This document shows, piece by piece, positions 28,464 through 38,091 of a stretch of DNA of 54,345 bases. This stretch comes from a bacterium (lineage in GTDB: Bacteria > Patescibacteriota > Microgenomatia > Daviesbacterales > UBA10151), in assembly GCA_021786105.1 (NCBI GenBank), contig JAJYNW010000003.1, positions 1 through 54,345 on the forward strand, given 5' to 3'. Position 1 is the stretch's first letter, and the number at the start of each line of letters is the position of its first letter. A model generated the notes under the pieces. The model had not been told where the DNA came from, made no database searches, and saw only the letters and a list, made by a program, of their open reading frames with translations. The position numbers were made by a program, and so were the translations under genes.

Positions 28464-29048
28464 ATGTCTATGTTTACAGGAATAATTACACATCTTGGCA
28501 AAGTATCTAAAAAGACAAAGAGAACGTTAACGATTAAAACTAATCAGGACCTCTTGTCTAAAATTACAGAAGGAACCAGCGTCTCTGTAAATGGAATCTG
28601 TCTCACAGTGGTAAATATTAACAGAGACTCTTTTGAAATAGATTTTATGCCGGAAACCTACACACGAACTAGCATAAAATACTTACAACCTGACGATCCG
28701 GCCAACTTAGAACTTCCTGCTACGCCCGCTTCATTTCTATCTGGCCATATTGTCCAAGGACATATTGACGGGACTGCTAAATTAGCAGGTAACACCGAAG
28801 AAAAAAATAATCATATCCTTAAATTTTCTATCCCAAATGATCTTTCCCGGTATATTGCTGAAAAAGGCTCTATTGCTATAAATGGCATCTCTTTAACTGT
28901 TATTGAAGCAGAAAAAAACTATTTTACTGTCGGTATTATCCCTTACACCTGGAACTTTACTATGCTCAAAACTATCAAAATTGGGGACTTCGTCAATATC
29001 GAAACTGATATTTTAGCAAAGTATGTTGAAAGGCTGACAAAAAAATGA
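28464..29048 (+). CDS. ribE: Riboflavin synthase alpha chain
   Basis: MFTGII, SVSVNGICLTV, GHIVQGHIDG, KGSIAINGISLTV; start downstream of the terminator, not 28413. Confidence 0.95.
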   Translation: MSMFTGIITHLGKVSKKTKRTLTIKTNQDLLSKITEGTSVSVNGICLTVVNINRDSFEIDFMPETYTRTSIKYLQPDDPANLELPATPASFLSGHIVQGHIDGTAKLAGNTEEKNNHILKFSIPNDLSRYIAEKGSIAINGISLTVIEAEKNYFTVGIIPYTWNFTMLKTIKIGDFVNIETDILAKYVERLTKK

Positions 29049-29521
29049 TTCAAAATCCATCTAATAATCTAGTCAAATACAACAAAGACAATCCGAAGCT
29101 TAAAGTAGCTATTGTCAGAAGTAATTATTATCAGGATTTAACCAGCAGCTTAGAAAAAGCATGCCGGAATCATTTAATCATTTCCGGAGTCAAAGAAAAT
29201 AATATAACTACCTATGAAGTACCGGGGTCGTGGGAGATTCCTTTAATAGTTAAAAAAATAGCCGCTGCAAAAAAGTTCGATAGCATAGTTGCTTTTGGCA
29301 TCATTATCAAAGGAGAAACTTATCATTTCGAGATTCTTGCTAATGAATGTGCCAGGGCATTGATGAATATTTCTTTAGAGTTCAGTATGCCCGTTACCTT
29401 TGAAATATTAGCTACCTATAGTTTAGAACAGGCCAAAAAAAGAGTTTCCGGAAAATACAATAAAGGTATTGAAGCAGCCAAATCACTCCTGGATACCATT
29501 AAAGTATTATCAAAAATATGA
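29045..29521 (+). CDS. ribH: 6,7-dimethyl-8-ribityllumazine synthase
   Basis: VPGSWEIPLIVKKIA, IIIKGETYHFEILANE. Confidence 0.95.
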   Translation: MIQNPSNNLVKYNKDNPKLKVAIVRSNYYQDLTSSLEKACRNHLIISGVKENNITTYEVPGSWEIPLIVKKIAAAKKFDSIVAFGIIIKGETYHFEILANECARALMNISLEFSMPVTFEILATYSLEQAKKRVSGKYNKGIEAAKSLLDTIKVLSKI

Positions 29522-30099
29522 AAGTCGCGTCAGCCAGCTTACCAACAAAATATGGCCTCTTTAAAATACTTGTTTTTAAGTCCAAGAAAGACAATCTGGA
29601 ACATGTAGCTTTAGTTAAAGGGGAAGATTTTAAAAAAGAGGCTTTAGTCAGAATTCACTCACGATGCCTGACAGGAGATGTTTTTTCTTCGCTAAGGTGC
29701 GACTGTCACGAACAACTGCAGAAAAGTTTACAAAAAATTGGCAAAGCAAAAAATGGAGTTTTAATCTATCTCAATCAAGAAGGCCGAGGTATTGGACTGG
29801 TTAATAAAATTAAAGCCTACGCCTTACAAGAGGCCGGTTTAGATACGGTCCAAGCCAATGAACAATTAGGATTTACTGCTGATACCCGCAGTTACGAAAT
29901 AGCAGCCCAAATCCTTAAAGACCTTAACATCCAAAAAATTAACCTGCTCACCAATAATCCGGATAAAATTAATCAACTTGAAGCTTTGGGGATAACTATA
30001 ACAAAACGTATCCCCCTTGAGACTATTCCCAATAAAATAGATAAAATCTATCTCATGACCAAAAAAAACAAATTTGGCCATAAACTGAAATTAGTTTGA
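29518..30099 (+). CDS. ribA: GTP cyclohydrolase II
   Basis: RIHSRCLTGDVFSSLRCDCHEQL, YLNQEGRGIGL, LLTNNPDK. Confidence 0.95.
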   Translation: MKVASASLPTKYGLFKILVFKSKKDNLEHVALVKGEDFKKEALVRIHSRCLTGDVFSSLRCDCHEQLQKSLQKIGKAKNGVLIYLNQEGRGIGLVNKIKAYALQEAGLDTVQANEQLGFTADTRSYEIAAQILKDLNIQKINLLTNNPDKINQLEALGITITKRIPLETIPNKIDKIYLMTKKNKFGHKLKLV

Positions 30100-30101
30100 T
30101 C

Positions 30102-31178
30102 ATGAATGAAGATATTAAATTCCTTAAAGAAACACTCAAACTTGCCAAAAAAGGGTTAGGGCGAACTAGTCCTAACCCAATGGTAGGAGCAGTGATTGTT
30201 AGAAACGGCCGTATTATTGGCCAAGGTTTTCATCGTCAAGCAGGACTGGCCCATGCGGAAATAGAAGCGCTAAATTCTGCAACAGAAAACCCACAAGGCG
30301 CAACTTTATATATAAACCTTGAACCTTGCACAATTTTTGGCAGAACTCCCCCTTGTACTGAAGCAATAATTAAAAGCGGAATTAAAAAGATTGTATGCTG
30401 CACCTTAGATCCTAATCCGAAAGTTCATGGTCAAGGCCTGATCAAACTGAAAGAAGCAGGTATTGAAACTGCGGTAGGAATCTTAGAAGATGAAGCGCGG
30501 GTATTAAATGAAGCGTTTTTTACCTTTCATGAAAAAAGACGGCCGTTTATTGCCATCAAATTTGCTACCTCCTTAGATGGAAAAATGGCAACCAGATCAG
30601 GTGATTCTAAATGGATCACCAATAGAAAAGCCAGAGAATATGCCAGAAATCTAAGAGGCCAATATCAGGCAATACTTGTAGGAATACATACCATACTGGC
30701 AGATAATCCAAACCTGGGGGTGCGGACAAAAGGGCAAAAAGACCCCTTCCGGATTATTATTGACCCCAGATTACAAATATCATTAGATGCAGATGTTCTC
30801 CGCGATACAAACGTATTAATTGTAACCACTAGCCAAGCAGATAATTTTAAAAAAGAGTTGTTAAAAAATAAAGTTTTTACGGTCTTGGTTTTTGATTCAA
30901 AACAAATAAATATTGGAGAGCTTCTATCTAAATTACGGGAAAAAGAAATCATCAGCATTTTAGTGGAAGGCGGCGGGGAAACTTTGGGAAACTTTATAGA
31001 TTCCAGACTAGTTGATAAAGTTTATGCCTTTCATGCACCAATAATAATTGGCGGAAAAAATGCCTTCAGTATCGGAGGGAATGGTGCTAACACTATCAAA
31101 AAAGCAATCAAATTAAAAAAAATTTCCTTTCAAAAATTTGATGACAACTCTTTAACAATCGGTTATATACATCATTAA
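30102..31178 (+). CDS. ribD: Bifunctional deaminase/reductase RibD
   Basis: HAEIEAL, EPCTIFGRTPPC, KFATSLDGKMATRSGDSKWIT, VEGGGETLG. Confidence 0.95.
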   Translation: MNEDIKFLKETLKLAKKGLGRTSPNPMVGAVIVRNGRIIGQGFHRQAGLAHAEIEALNSATENPQGATLYINLEPCTIFGRTPPCTEAIIKSGIKKIVCCTLDPNPKVHGQGLIKLKEAGIETAVGILEDEARVLNEAFFTFHEKRRPFIAIKFATSLDGKMATRSGDSKWITNRKAREYARNLRGQYQAILVGIHTILADNPNLGVRTKGQKDPFRIIIDPRLQISLDADVLRDTNVLIVTTSQADNFKKELLKNKVFTVLVFDSKQINIGELLSKLREKEIISILVEGGGETLGNFIDSRLVDKVYAFHAPIIIGGKNAFSIGGNGANTIKKAIKLKKISFQKFDDNSLTIGYIHH

Positions 31179-31179
31179 T

Positions 31180-32196
31180 TTAAAACTGAAAAACAGTTAG
31201 CAGCAGAGTAGTACCTAAAGGCACCAAAAGATTATCATCAATCAAAAAGGAAAATTGGTCTAAAACAGCTGTCAGCAAAGCAGCAAATAGGATTAAAAGG
31301 AAAGAGAAATGAAGCGGGGTGAGCGAGATTAGGAATAATCCAGCAACGGCGGAGACTGTAAAAATAATTAAGGCCCCACCCAAAGTTTTACCCTTCAGCA
31401 AAGGAACAGGCAGCATACGTTTTCCAATCGGGGCCAGCGAATCTCCTAAAATAAAACCTGTCAGAGAAAGCACGGCAATCTCTTTGGGGAATAACCACAA
31501 AATCAGAAGGTTACTAAAAAGCAGTAAGGTAGCCCCAGATGGCTTTCGCGTTTCTTTTGATTTGGCAAAGATGACAAAATTAAGATAACGCTTGTTTATC
31601 TTGGGATTTAGCAAACGGATAGCATCAAAAACCGCAAAAACCAAGAAAGCTAAAAGAGCAATCGCCAGGATAAAAATTTTAGGTAGCCAAATTGTCCCCA
31701 AAGGTAAAACCAAAACACCCAGTTTTAATACCTGACGCAAAGGGTGAGTCAAAACCAGACTTTTAGAAACAACAATGGCATAAATAATAGACCCAATCAA
31801 AAAAATCAAAGCAAAAATTGAGCGGGTATAGAAAATAGTAATGGCACAAAGCCCCAACAGTGAGGCCACCCCTTTTCCTCCTCTAAATCCCAGGTAGAAA
31901 GGTTTTATATGACCTAATACCACTGACAAACCAACTAATAAACCTAAATCAGGGCTGACTGTAAAAGAGAGAATGCCGGAAACTGCCAGAAAATAAACCA
32001 CCGGCGTTTTTAAAAAATCAAAAATGCCGGTGAGGATACCAAAAACAGGCCCCACAATATAGTAAGTATTGGTGGCTCCGGTATTGCCATTGCCTACCTT
32101 ACGGATATCAATATGCTTGATGATTCTGCCAAAAAAATAGCCGGGCGAGATTGAGCCCACTAAATAGCCTAAAACTAACAGCAAAAGTAAGTCCAT
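31180..32196 (-). CDS. PlsY glycerol-3-phosphate acyltransferase fused to a C-terminal dolichol/phytol-kinase-like domain
   Basis: GYLVGSISPGYFFGRI, GNGNTGATN, FRGGKGVAS; C-terminus GDSLAPIGKR...KGKTLGGAL...LDQFSFLIDDNLLVPLGTTLLL. Confidence 0.78.
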   Translation of the reverse strand: MDLLLLLVLGYLVGSISPGYFFGRIIKHIDIRKVGNGNTGATNTYYIVGPVFGILTGIFDFLKTPVVYFLAVSGILSFTVSPDLGLLVGLSVVLGHIKPFYLGFRGGKGVASLLGLCAITIFYTRSIFALIFLIGSIIYAIVVSKSLVLTHPLRQVLKLGVLVLPLGTIWLPKIFILAIALLAFLVFAVFDAIRLLNPKINKRYLNFVIFAKSKETRKPSGATLLLFSNLLILWLFPKEIAVLSLTGFILGDSLAPIGKRMLPVPLLKGKTLGGALIIFTVSAVAGLFLISLTPLHFSFLLILFAALLTAVLDQFSFLIDDNLLVPLGTTLLLTVFQF

Positions 32197-32297
32197 CTTA
32201 CTTTCATTCTACCATCACCAGTTCAGAGAAAATTCCTGTAATAATCGTCACTGAAATATTTACCCAAAAGAATTACAGTTAAAAAATAAAAATCACC

Positions 32298-32362
32298 GCT
32301 GGCAGGCTCAGGAAAAGGCAGGTGGGGAAACCTATCTGCTGACAGCCTGTAAACCTGCCAGC
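32298..32362 (+). repeat. Structured dispersed element, copy 1
   Basis: 48-nt segment identical to 38092-38139; 9-bp outer stem GCTGGCAGG/CCTGCCAGC. Confidence 0.8.
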
Positions 32363-32409
32363 ACTTAGGAAATTATTATAGACGTAGACTATAACAAGCT
32401 TTGTTTATT

Positions 32410-32820
32410 ATGAAAAAAATTACAATTAAAACTACGAAATTGAGAGAGGTGGTAAATATTACTCCTCAAATCAGTGAACTTTTAAAAAAACACCCAGCAA
32501 AAGATGGAATGATTCATCTTTTTCTCAAACATTCAACTGCTGCCCTTACCACGGCCTATCTGGCAGAAAATTTAGATCTGGATATGATCGGAGCATTCGA
32601 AATTATGCTGCCGCATACTTTAACAGAAGCAGAAGGACATCACACCCATCGAATGGGTCATTTACCTGCTCATGTTGCTGCTTCTCTACTGGGCCCGCAT
32701 TTGGCAGTACCTGTAGAGGGAAGCAAGCTACAATTAGGTAAATTTCAATCGGTGGTTTTGGTGGAGTTAAATGGGCCAAGAGAAAGAGAAATTGTAATTG
32801 ATTATAACGGACGACCATGA
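32410..32820 (+). CDS. YjbQ/UPF0047 family protein
   Basis: HSTAALTTAYLAENLDLDM, GHHTHRMGHLPAHVAASLLG, ELNGPRERE. Confidence 0.92.
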   Translation: MKKITIKTTKLREVVNITPQISELLKKHPAKDGMIHLFLKHSTAALTTAYLAENLDLDMIGAFEIMLPHTLTEAEGHHTHRMGHLPAHVAASLLGPHLAVPVEGSKLQLGKFQSVVLVELNGPREREIVIDYNGRP

Positions 32821-32829
32821 GGCAGGAAG

Positions 32830-33492
32830 ATGTATTTTAGAGACAGAGTTGAAGCCGGAAGAAAGCTTGCAAAGCTTCTTCGTCGCATTAATGGCAGAAA
32901 TACCGTCGTTTATGCCCTACCCAGAGGCGGTGTGGTAGTTGGGGCAGAAATTGCCAAAGCCATCGGCGCTCCTCTTGATTTAATCATTACCAGAAAAATC
33001 GGTCACCCCTTTAACCCGGAATATGCCATAGGAGCTACAGCTGAAAACGGTCACTCGGTTTTTAACAAAGAGGAAATACTAGGTATTGATGAAAGTTATT
33101 TAACCTCTGAAGCAGAAAAGCAAAAACAGGAAGCAAAAAGAAGGAGAGAGGTCTATTTAGGAAAGAAACCATCCATTCCCAGTAAAGGCAAGACTGCTAT
33201 TTTAGTTGATGATGGCATAGCTACCGGTTTGACTATGAAAGCAGCTTTGACAGAACTTCAAACACATTATAATCCTACAAAAATTATTATTGCTATACCT
33301 GTTGCACCAAAGGATACGGCGGATGAGCTGGAAAAAATGGGCGCTAAAGTGCTTGCGATCATCATGGCCAAGGAATTTTTAGGCGCGATTGGAGCATATT
33401 ATCAGGACTTTTCCCCTGTTGAGGATCAAGACGTAATCAGGATTATGAAGGAGGCAGAAGGGTATGGTTATATTCCCGTTCCCCCAGTTTAA
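32830..33492 (+). CDS. Phosphoribosyltransferase domain protein (stress-type)
   Basis: FRDRVEAGRKLAKLL, ALPRGGVVVGAEIAKAIGAPLDLIITRKIGHPFNPEYAIGA, AILVDDGIATGLTMKAA. Confidence 0.9.
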   Translation: MYFRDRVEAGRKLAKLLRRINGRNTVVYALPRGGVVVGAEIAKAIGAPLDLIITRKIGHPFNPEYAIGATAENGHSVFNKEEILGIDESYLTSEAEKQKQEAKRRREVYLGKKPSIPSKGKTAILVDDGIATGLTMKAALTELQTHYNPTKIIIAIPVAPKDTADELEKMGAKVLAIIMAKEFLGAIGAYYQDFSPVEDQDVIRIMKEAEGYGYIPVPPV

Positions 33493-34420
33493 ACAGTATG
33501 TCCAGTTTTTAAAAAGTCTGCCTGAGTACAAATTAGGGAGTTTTCAAGCTGCCCGTTTCCCTAATCAGGAAATTTATACTAAGCTTTTTACCAATGTCAC
33601 ACATAAAGATTGCTTAATCATTGGCTCAATCACTCCTCCTGACGAGCAACTGATGTCTTTTCTTTTTCTGGCCCACACTATAAAGAAAGAATTGGCCTCA
33701 AGTATTACTGCGCTGCTGCCATACTTGGCTTATGCCAGGCAAGACAAGATTAAAAAAGGAGAAAGTTTGGCCACCTCAACTATTGGAGAGATTTTTAGGG
33801 CTTCACATATCAATGAGGTAACCACCATTGATGTGCATAGCCCAAAAGTAGAAATCTTGTTTCCTCTACCGATCCATAATTTATCTCCTGCTAAACTCTT
33901 TGCCAAAGAGATTAAAAAACTAAAACTTAAAAATCCTACTTTTGTTTCTCCTGATGAAGGCGCAATAGAGAGAACTCAAAAAGTTATAGATGAGTTGAGA
34001 ATAAAAACTGAAATAGCTTACATGTCAAAAGAAAGAACTCAGCGTGGAGTTACTTCAACTCTGCACGGCCAGATAGGCCTCGAGGTGATTGTGATCGATG
34101 ATATTTTAGATACAGGCAGAACTTTACTTGCTTGTTGTCAAATTCTGAAACATGCCGGAACTAAAAATATTTATATCTTTGTTACTCACGGGCTTTTTAC
34201 TGGTAATGAATGGCAAAATCTATTTGATCTAAATGTCAAAAAAATCTACTGTACCGACTCCATTCCCCAAGTTTATGGATTAAAGATTCAAAATCTGCAG
34301 ATACTTTCCATAGAACCTCTGCTCTATGAATATGCTCATCACACAAGAAAAATTCACGAGGAAGCAGAAAAGGTAATGAGAGGAGAGCAAGATTATTTCT
34401 TAGGAGAGGAGACGGGTTAA
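33464..34420 (+). CDS. Ribose-phosphate pyrophosphokinase family
   Basis: LPYLAYARQDKIKKGE, TTIDVHSPK, VIDDILDTGRT. Confidence 0.9.
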   Translation: MVIFPFPQFKQYVQFLKSLPEYKLGSFQAARFPNQEIYTKLFTNVTHKDCLIIGSITPPDEQLMSFLFLAHTIKKELASSITALLPYLAYARQDKIKKGESLATSTIGEIFRASHINEVTTIDVHSPKVEILFPLPIHNLSPAKLFAKEIKKLKLKNPTFVSPDEGAIERTQKVIDELRIKTEIAYMSKERTQRGVTSTLHGQIGLEVIVIDDILDTGRTLLACCQILKHAGTKNIYIFVTHGLFTGNEWQNLFDLNVKKIYCTDSIPQVYGLKIQNLQILSIEPLLYEYAHHTRKIHEEAEKVMRGEQDYFLGEETG

Positions 34421-34434
34421 AAAATTTATCAAAT

Positions 34435-35439
34435 ATGAAAATTCTCTTTGTTGGAGATGTTATGCTAGGTAGGGGTGTTAATGCAATTTTAAAGCATAAC
34501 CCTCTTGACTATCCTTGGGGGGATACGCTTAATATTTTCCAAAATGCTGATTTAAGAATTTGTAACCTTGAATGCGTCATTTCTGATATTGGTGAACCAC
34601 AGCCGGGTAAAACATTTCATTTTCGGACAGATCCCAAAAACGTTGAGGTTTTAAAAATTGCCCGCTTTTCTCCCATATCCATAGCCAATAACCATACCTT
34701 GGATTTTGGTACCCAAGCTTTAGAACAAATGACAAATACTCTCAAAAAAACTTCAATAAATTTTGCCGGTGCTGGAGAGAATATTGTCGAAGCTTCAATG
34801 CCAGCCTTAGAAAATGGAGAGAGAAATTATGTCGGGATGATTGCTTTTACTGATAATAAACCGTGGGACTATTTTCCTTCTGAAAATGAATCTGACTGGG
34901 CAGCCGGAGACAACACACCCGGAATTTTTTATGTACCCATTGACCTCAAAGACCACCGAACCAAAGTGCTTTTTGATAATATTAAAAAGGTCAGGGATGA
35001 TGTAAAAGTTTTGATCGTTTCCGCCCACTGGGGCCCTAATTGGGGCTATGAAGTTCCAAAAGAACATATTGTCTTTGCCCATGCCTTGATTGAAGCAGGC
35101 GTAGATATCATCTATGGGCATTCAGCCCATATTTTCAGAGGCATTGAAATTTACAAAGGTAAACCAATACTTTATTCCACAGGAAATTTTGTTGATGATT
35201 ATGCGGTAGATAAAATAGAACGGAACGATGAATCCTTTATATTTGAGATTAACACGGATGAAAAGTACAGATTAACACAGATAAAACTTTACCCTACAGT
35301 TATCAGAAATCTTCAAGCAAAAATGGCAGAAGGATTAGAAGCCCAAAGAATCGCTTTAAAAATGCAAGATCTATGCACAAAGCTGCAGACTAAAAGCAAC
35401 TTGCTACCAGAAGAAAGGGTATTACAGGTAAGTTTTTGA
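34435..35439 (+). CDS. CapA/PgsA-family metallophosphatase-like protein
   Basis: FVGDVMLGRGV, SIANNHTLDFG, VSAHWGPNW, GHSAHIFRGIE. Confidence 0.9.
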   Translation: MKILFVGDVMLGRGVNAILKHNPLDYPWGDTLNIFQNADLRICNLECVISDIGEPQPGKTFHFRTDPKNVEVLKIARFSPISIANNHTLDFGTQALEQMTNTLKKTSINFAGAGENIVEASMPALENGERNYVGMIAFTDNKPWDYFPSENESDWAAGDNTPGIFYVPIDLKDHRTKVLFDNIKKVRDDVKVLIVSAHWGPNWGYEVPKEHIVFAHALIEAGVDIIYGHSAHIFRGIEIYKGKPILYSTGNFVDDYAVDKIERNDESFIFEINTDEKYRLTQIKLYPTVIRNLQAKMAEGLEAQRIALKMQDLCTKLQTKSNLLPEERVLQVSF

Positions 35440-35442
35440 AAC

Positions 35443-36840
35443 ATGTTTACCAAAAACGACCTTAAACAAATTAAACCTTTCCTGTGGGAAATCCCTAAAA
35501 CGTTTAGACAAAACATGAATGTTCCGGCCAGAATATTTGCTTCTGAAAAGATACTTTCCGACATTTTTAAGGATAAATCTTTGTTACAACTGGTTAATGT
35601 TGCCACTCTTCCAGGAATCCAGAAAGCAGCATATGCCATGCCTGATATTCATGAAGGATATGCCTTCCCCATTGGTGGAGTAGCTGCCACTTTGTATCCT
35701 GATGGAGTTATCTCCCCTGGAGGAATTGGTTATGACATAAATTGTGGAGTCAGACTTTTGAAAACTGCTCTTACAAAAGAGGTTTTAAATCATCATCAGG
35801 GGTTATTAGCAAGGAGATTATTTGAGGAGATTCCTTCGGGAATCAAACCTAGCAGAAGATTAAAACTAGATGGAAAACAGCTGGAAAAAATATTAGAAAA
35901 AGGCGCTGCTTGGGGGATAGAACAAGGATATGGCCAAGGTGATGATTTAAATTTTTTAGAATCTCGGGGTTATTTGGAAAATGCAGATCCGGAATCAGTC
36001 TCAGAAATTGCCAAAGCAAGAGGGAGGAATCAATTGGGAACACTTGGCTCAGGAAACCATTTTGTCGAGGTAGACCAGGTGGAAGAAATTTTTGATGATA
36101 GTATTGCCCGGCAATTTGGTTTATTTCAAAACCAGGTAGTTGTATTAATTCATACCGGCTCAAGAGGTTTAGGCCATCAGGTTGCTACTGATAATATTAA
36201 AATTATGCTTAACTCGCTTGCTAAATACCACATTCCTTTGCCAGATAGAGAATTAGCCTGCGCTCCCTTATCTTCGGAGGAAGGCAGTAATTACTTTAAT
36301 GTCATGGCAGCGGCAGCCAATTTTGCCTGGGCAAACAGACAGTTGATTGCTTGGGAAGTAAGAAAAGTTTTTAAAGAAATGTTCGATGGAAATTTAATTA
36401 CTCTTTATGATGTAGCCCACAATATTGCCAAAATTGAAGAGCATGAAATTGAAGGCCAAATAAAAAAAGTGATCATTCACCGCAAAGGCGCGACCAGGGC
36501 TTTTGACGGACAACCGGTGATTATTCCCGGCAGCATGGGTTCTGCTTCGTATGTTTTAGTCGGCACTAAAGAGGCAATGAAAGAGGCTTTTGGGTCCAGT
36601 TGCCATGGTGCGGGCAGAAGAATGTCCCGGCATGCTGCTTTAAAAGAAGTTCAAGGTAAAAAGTTAAAGGTAGATTTAGAAGCCCAGGGAATATTTATTC
36701 AATCAGGCTCAATTAAAGGTTTAGCTGAAGAAGCGCCGCTTGCTTATAAAGACATTCATGAGGTGGTTGATATAGTTGTTGGTGCTCAGATTGCAAAAAA
36801 AGTCGCCAAACTTAAACCAATGGTAGTTATAAAAGGATAA
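35443..36840 (+). CDS. rtcB: RNA-splicing ligase RtcB
   Basis: MPDIHEGYAFPIGGVAA, SPGGIGYDINCGVRLL, GTLGSGNHFVEV, HTGSRGLGHQV, SSCHGAGRRMSR. Confidence 0.97.
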   Translation: MFTKNDLKQIKPFLWEIPKTFRQNMNVPARIFASEKILSDIFKDKSLLQLVNVATLPGIQKAAYAMPDIHEGYAFPIGGVAATLYPDGVISPGGIGYDINCGVRLLKTALTKEVLNHHQGLLARRLFEEIPSGIKPSRRLKLDGKQLEKILEKGAAWGIEQGYGQGDDLNFLESRGYLENADPESVSEIAKARGRNQLGTLGSGNHFVEVDQVEEIFDDSIARQFGLFQNQVVVLIHTGSRGLGHQVATDNIKIMLNSLAKYHIPLPDRELACAPLSSEEGSNYFNVMAAAANFAWANRQLIAWEVRKVFKEMFDGNLITLYDVAHNIAKIEEHEIEGQIKKVIIHRKGATRAFDGQPVIIPGSMGSASYVLVGTKEAMKEAFGSSCHGAGRRMSRHAALKEVQGKKLKVDLEAQGIFIQSGSIKGLAEEAPLAYKDIHEVVDIVVGAQIAKKVAKLKPMVVIKG

Positions 36841-36841
36841 T

Positions 36842-37498
36842 TCAAAAGTATTTCTGAAACCATTCAACTGCATAACCTGCCACGTCTTCTAATGCGCCCG
36901 GTTCTTCAAAAAGATGGGTGGCACCAGGGATAATAACTAATTCCTTGTTTTTAGCATTGGTAAGTCTGCTTAAAGCTTGGTTATTTAAATCAATAACTTC
37001 ATAATCTTCTCCTCCTACCAGTAACATGATTGGGGCTTTGACCCGGCCTAAGGCCTCGCCTGCCAGATCAGGCCTGCCTCCTCTTGAGACTATTGCCTCA
37101 ATTCTTTCAGGTAGCTGGGCAGCTGCTACTATGGCTGCTGCTGCACCTGTTGAGGCTCCAAAATAACCTACTTTAAGGTGTTTTGTTTTAGGATTTAGAT
37201 TGACAAAGTGTGTAGCGTAAATCAGGCGGCCTGCTAGAAGGTCAATATTAAAACGATGTTCCCGGGTAATTTCATCTTCTTTTTCTTCCTCTTCTGTTAA
37301 TAAATCTACTAATAGTGTGGCAATAGCTGCCTTGTTGAGTTCTGAAGCCACAAATTTATTTCTCGGGCTGAACCTGCCGCTACCGCTGCCATGAGCAAAG
37401 ATAACAATCCCCTGAGCCTTCTTAGGAACAGCTAAATTTCCTTTGATCGGCACTTCTTCAGCATTAATGTCAACTTCCTGATTTAAACTTTTATCCAT
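36842..37498 (-). CDS. Dienelactone-hydrolase-like alpha/beta hydrolase
   Basis: GIVIFAHGSGSGRFSPRNKFVA, GYFGASTGAAAAI, GATHLFEEPGAL. Confidence 0.9.
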   Translation of the reverse strand: MDKSLNQEVDINAEEVPIKGNLAVPKKAQGIVIFAHGSGSGRFSPRNKFVASELNKAAIATLLVDLLTEEEEKEDEITREHRFNIDLLAGRLIYATHFVNLNPKTKHLKVGYFGASTGAAAAIVAAAQLPERIEAIVSRGGRPDLAGEALGRVKAPIMLLVGGEDYEVIDLNNQALSRLTNAKNKELVIIPGATHLFEEPGALEDVAGYAVEWFQKYF

Positions 37499-37502
37499 TC
37501 CC

Positions 37503-37919
37503 CTACCTACTCTTCATTCTTTGACCTACCTGACCCTCTTTTCGTCCCGGTGGCACAACTTCAATGTTGCTGATCACATCTTTAACTCCTGAACTCCAAA
37601 AGGCATCTGAATAAGATAAAGGTTTTGATCTTGGGTTCTTGACTGTACCTGATAAAGTCACTATTCCGTCTTTTACATCTATTGCGATGTTATTTGCATC
37701 AGACGAAGAAATAAATGGATTTGCTTGAATATTATCTCTGACAATATCAGCAATTTCTTCATCATCTAAAATGAAGTTATTGTTATAATCATAAAGATCC
37801 AAGTCCGTCCACCCATACGGTGCTCCCCACCAAAAGGGGTTCCCTCCCCCATACGGTCCGGGACAACCTCCCATCGTCATTGGGCCTCTACCCATCACTG
37901 GTCCATATCCATTTGGCAT
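37503..37919 (-). CDS. BON-domain protein with Gly-rich N-terminus and EF-hand-like segment
   Basis: DLYDYNNNFILDDEEI; IAIDVKDGIVTLSGTVKNPRSK. Confidence 0.8.
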   Translation of the reverse strand: MPNGYGPVMGRGPMTMGGCPGPYGGGNPFWWGAPYGWTDLDLYDYNNNFILDDEEIADIVRDNIQANPFISSSDANNIAIDVKDGIVTLSGTVKNPRSKPLSYSDAFWSSGVKDVISNIEVVPPGRKEGQVGQRMKSR

Positions 37920-38091
37920 AAAATCACCTCCTTCTACATTTAATCTAATTTTTATCCTAGCAGTCAGATTTAAGTTAAGGAGTAGAATAGGGTAAGAATT
38001 GTGAAAGATAAAGTAACTTTACCCAATCCTTACATCTTTCATATATTTTTCATATTTTGTTTTGCCGAAACTTATGTATACTAATAATCAC

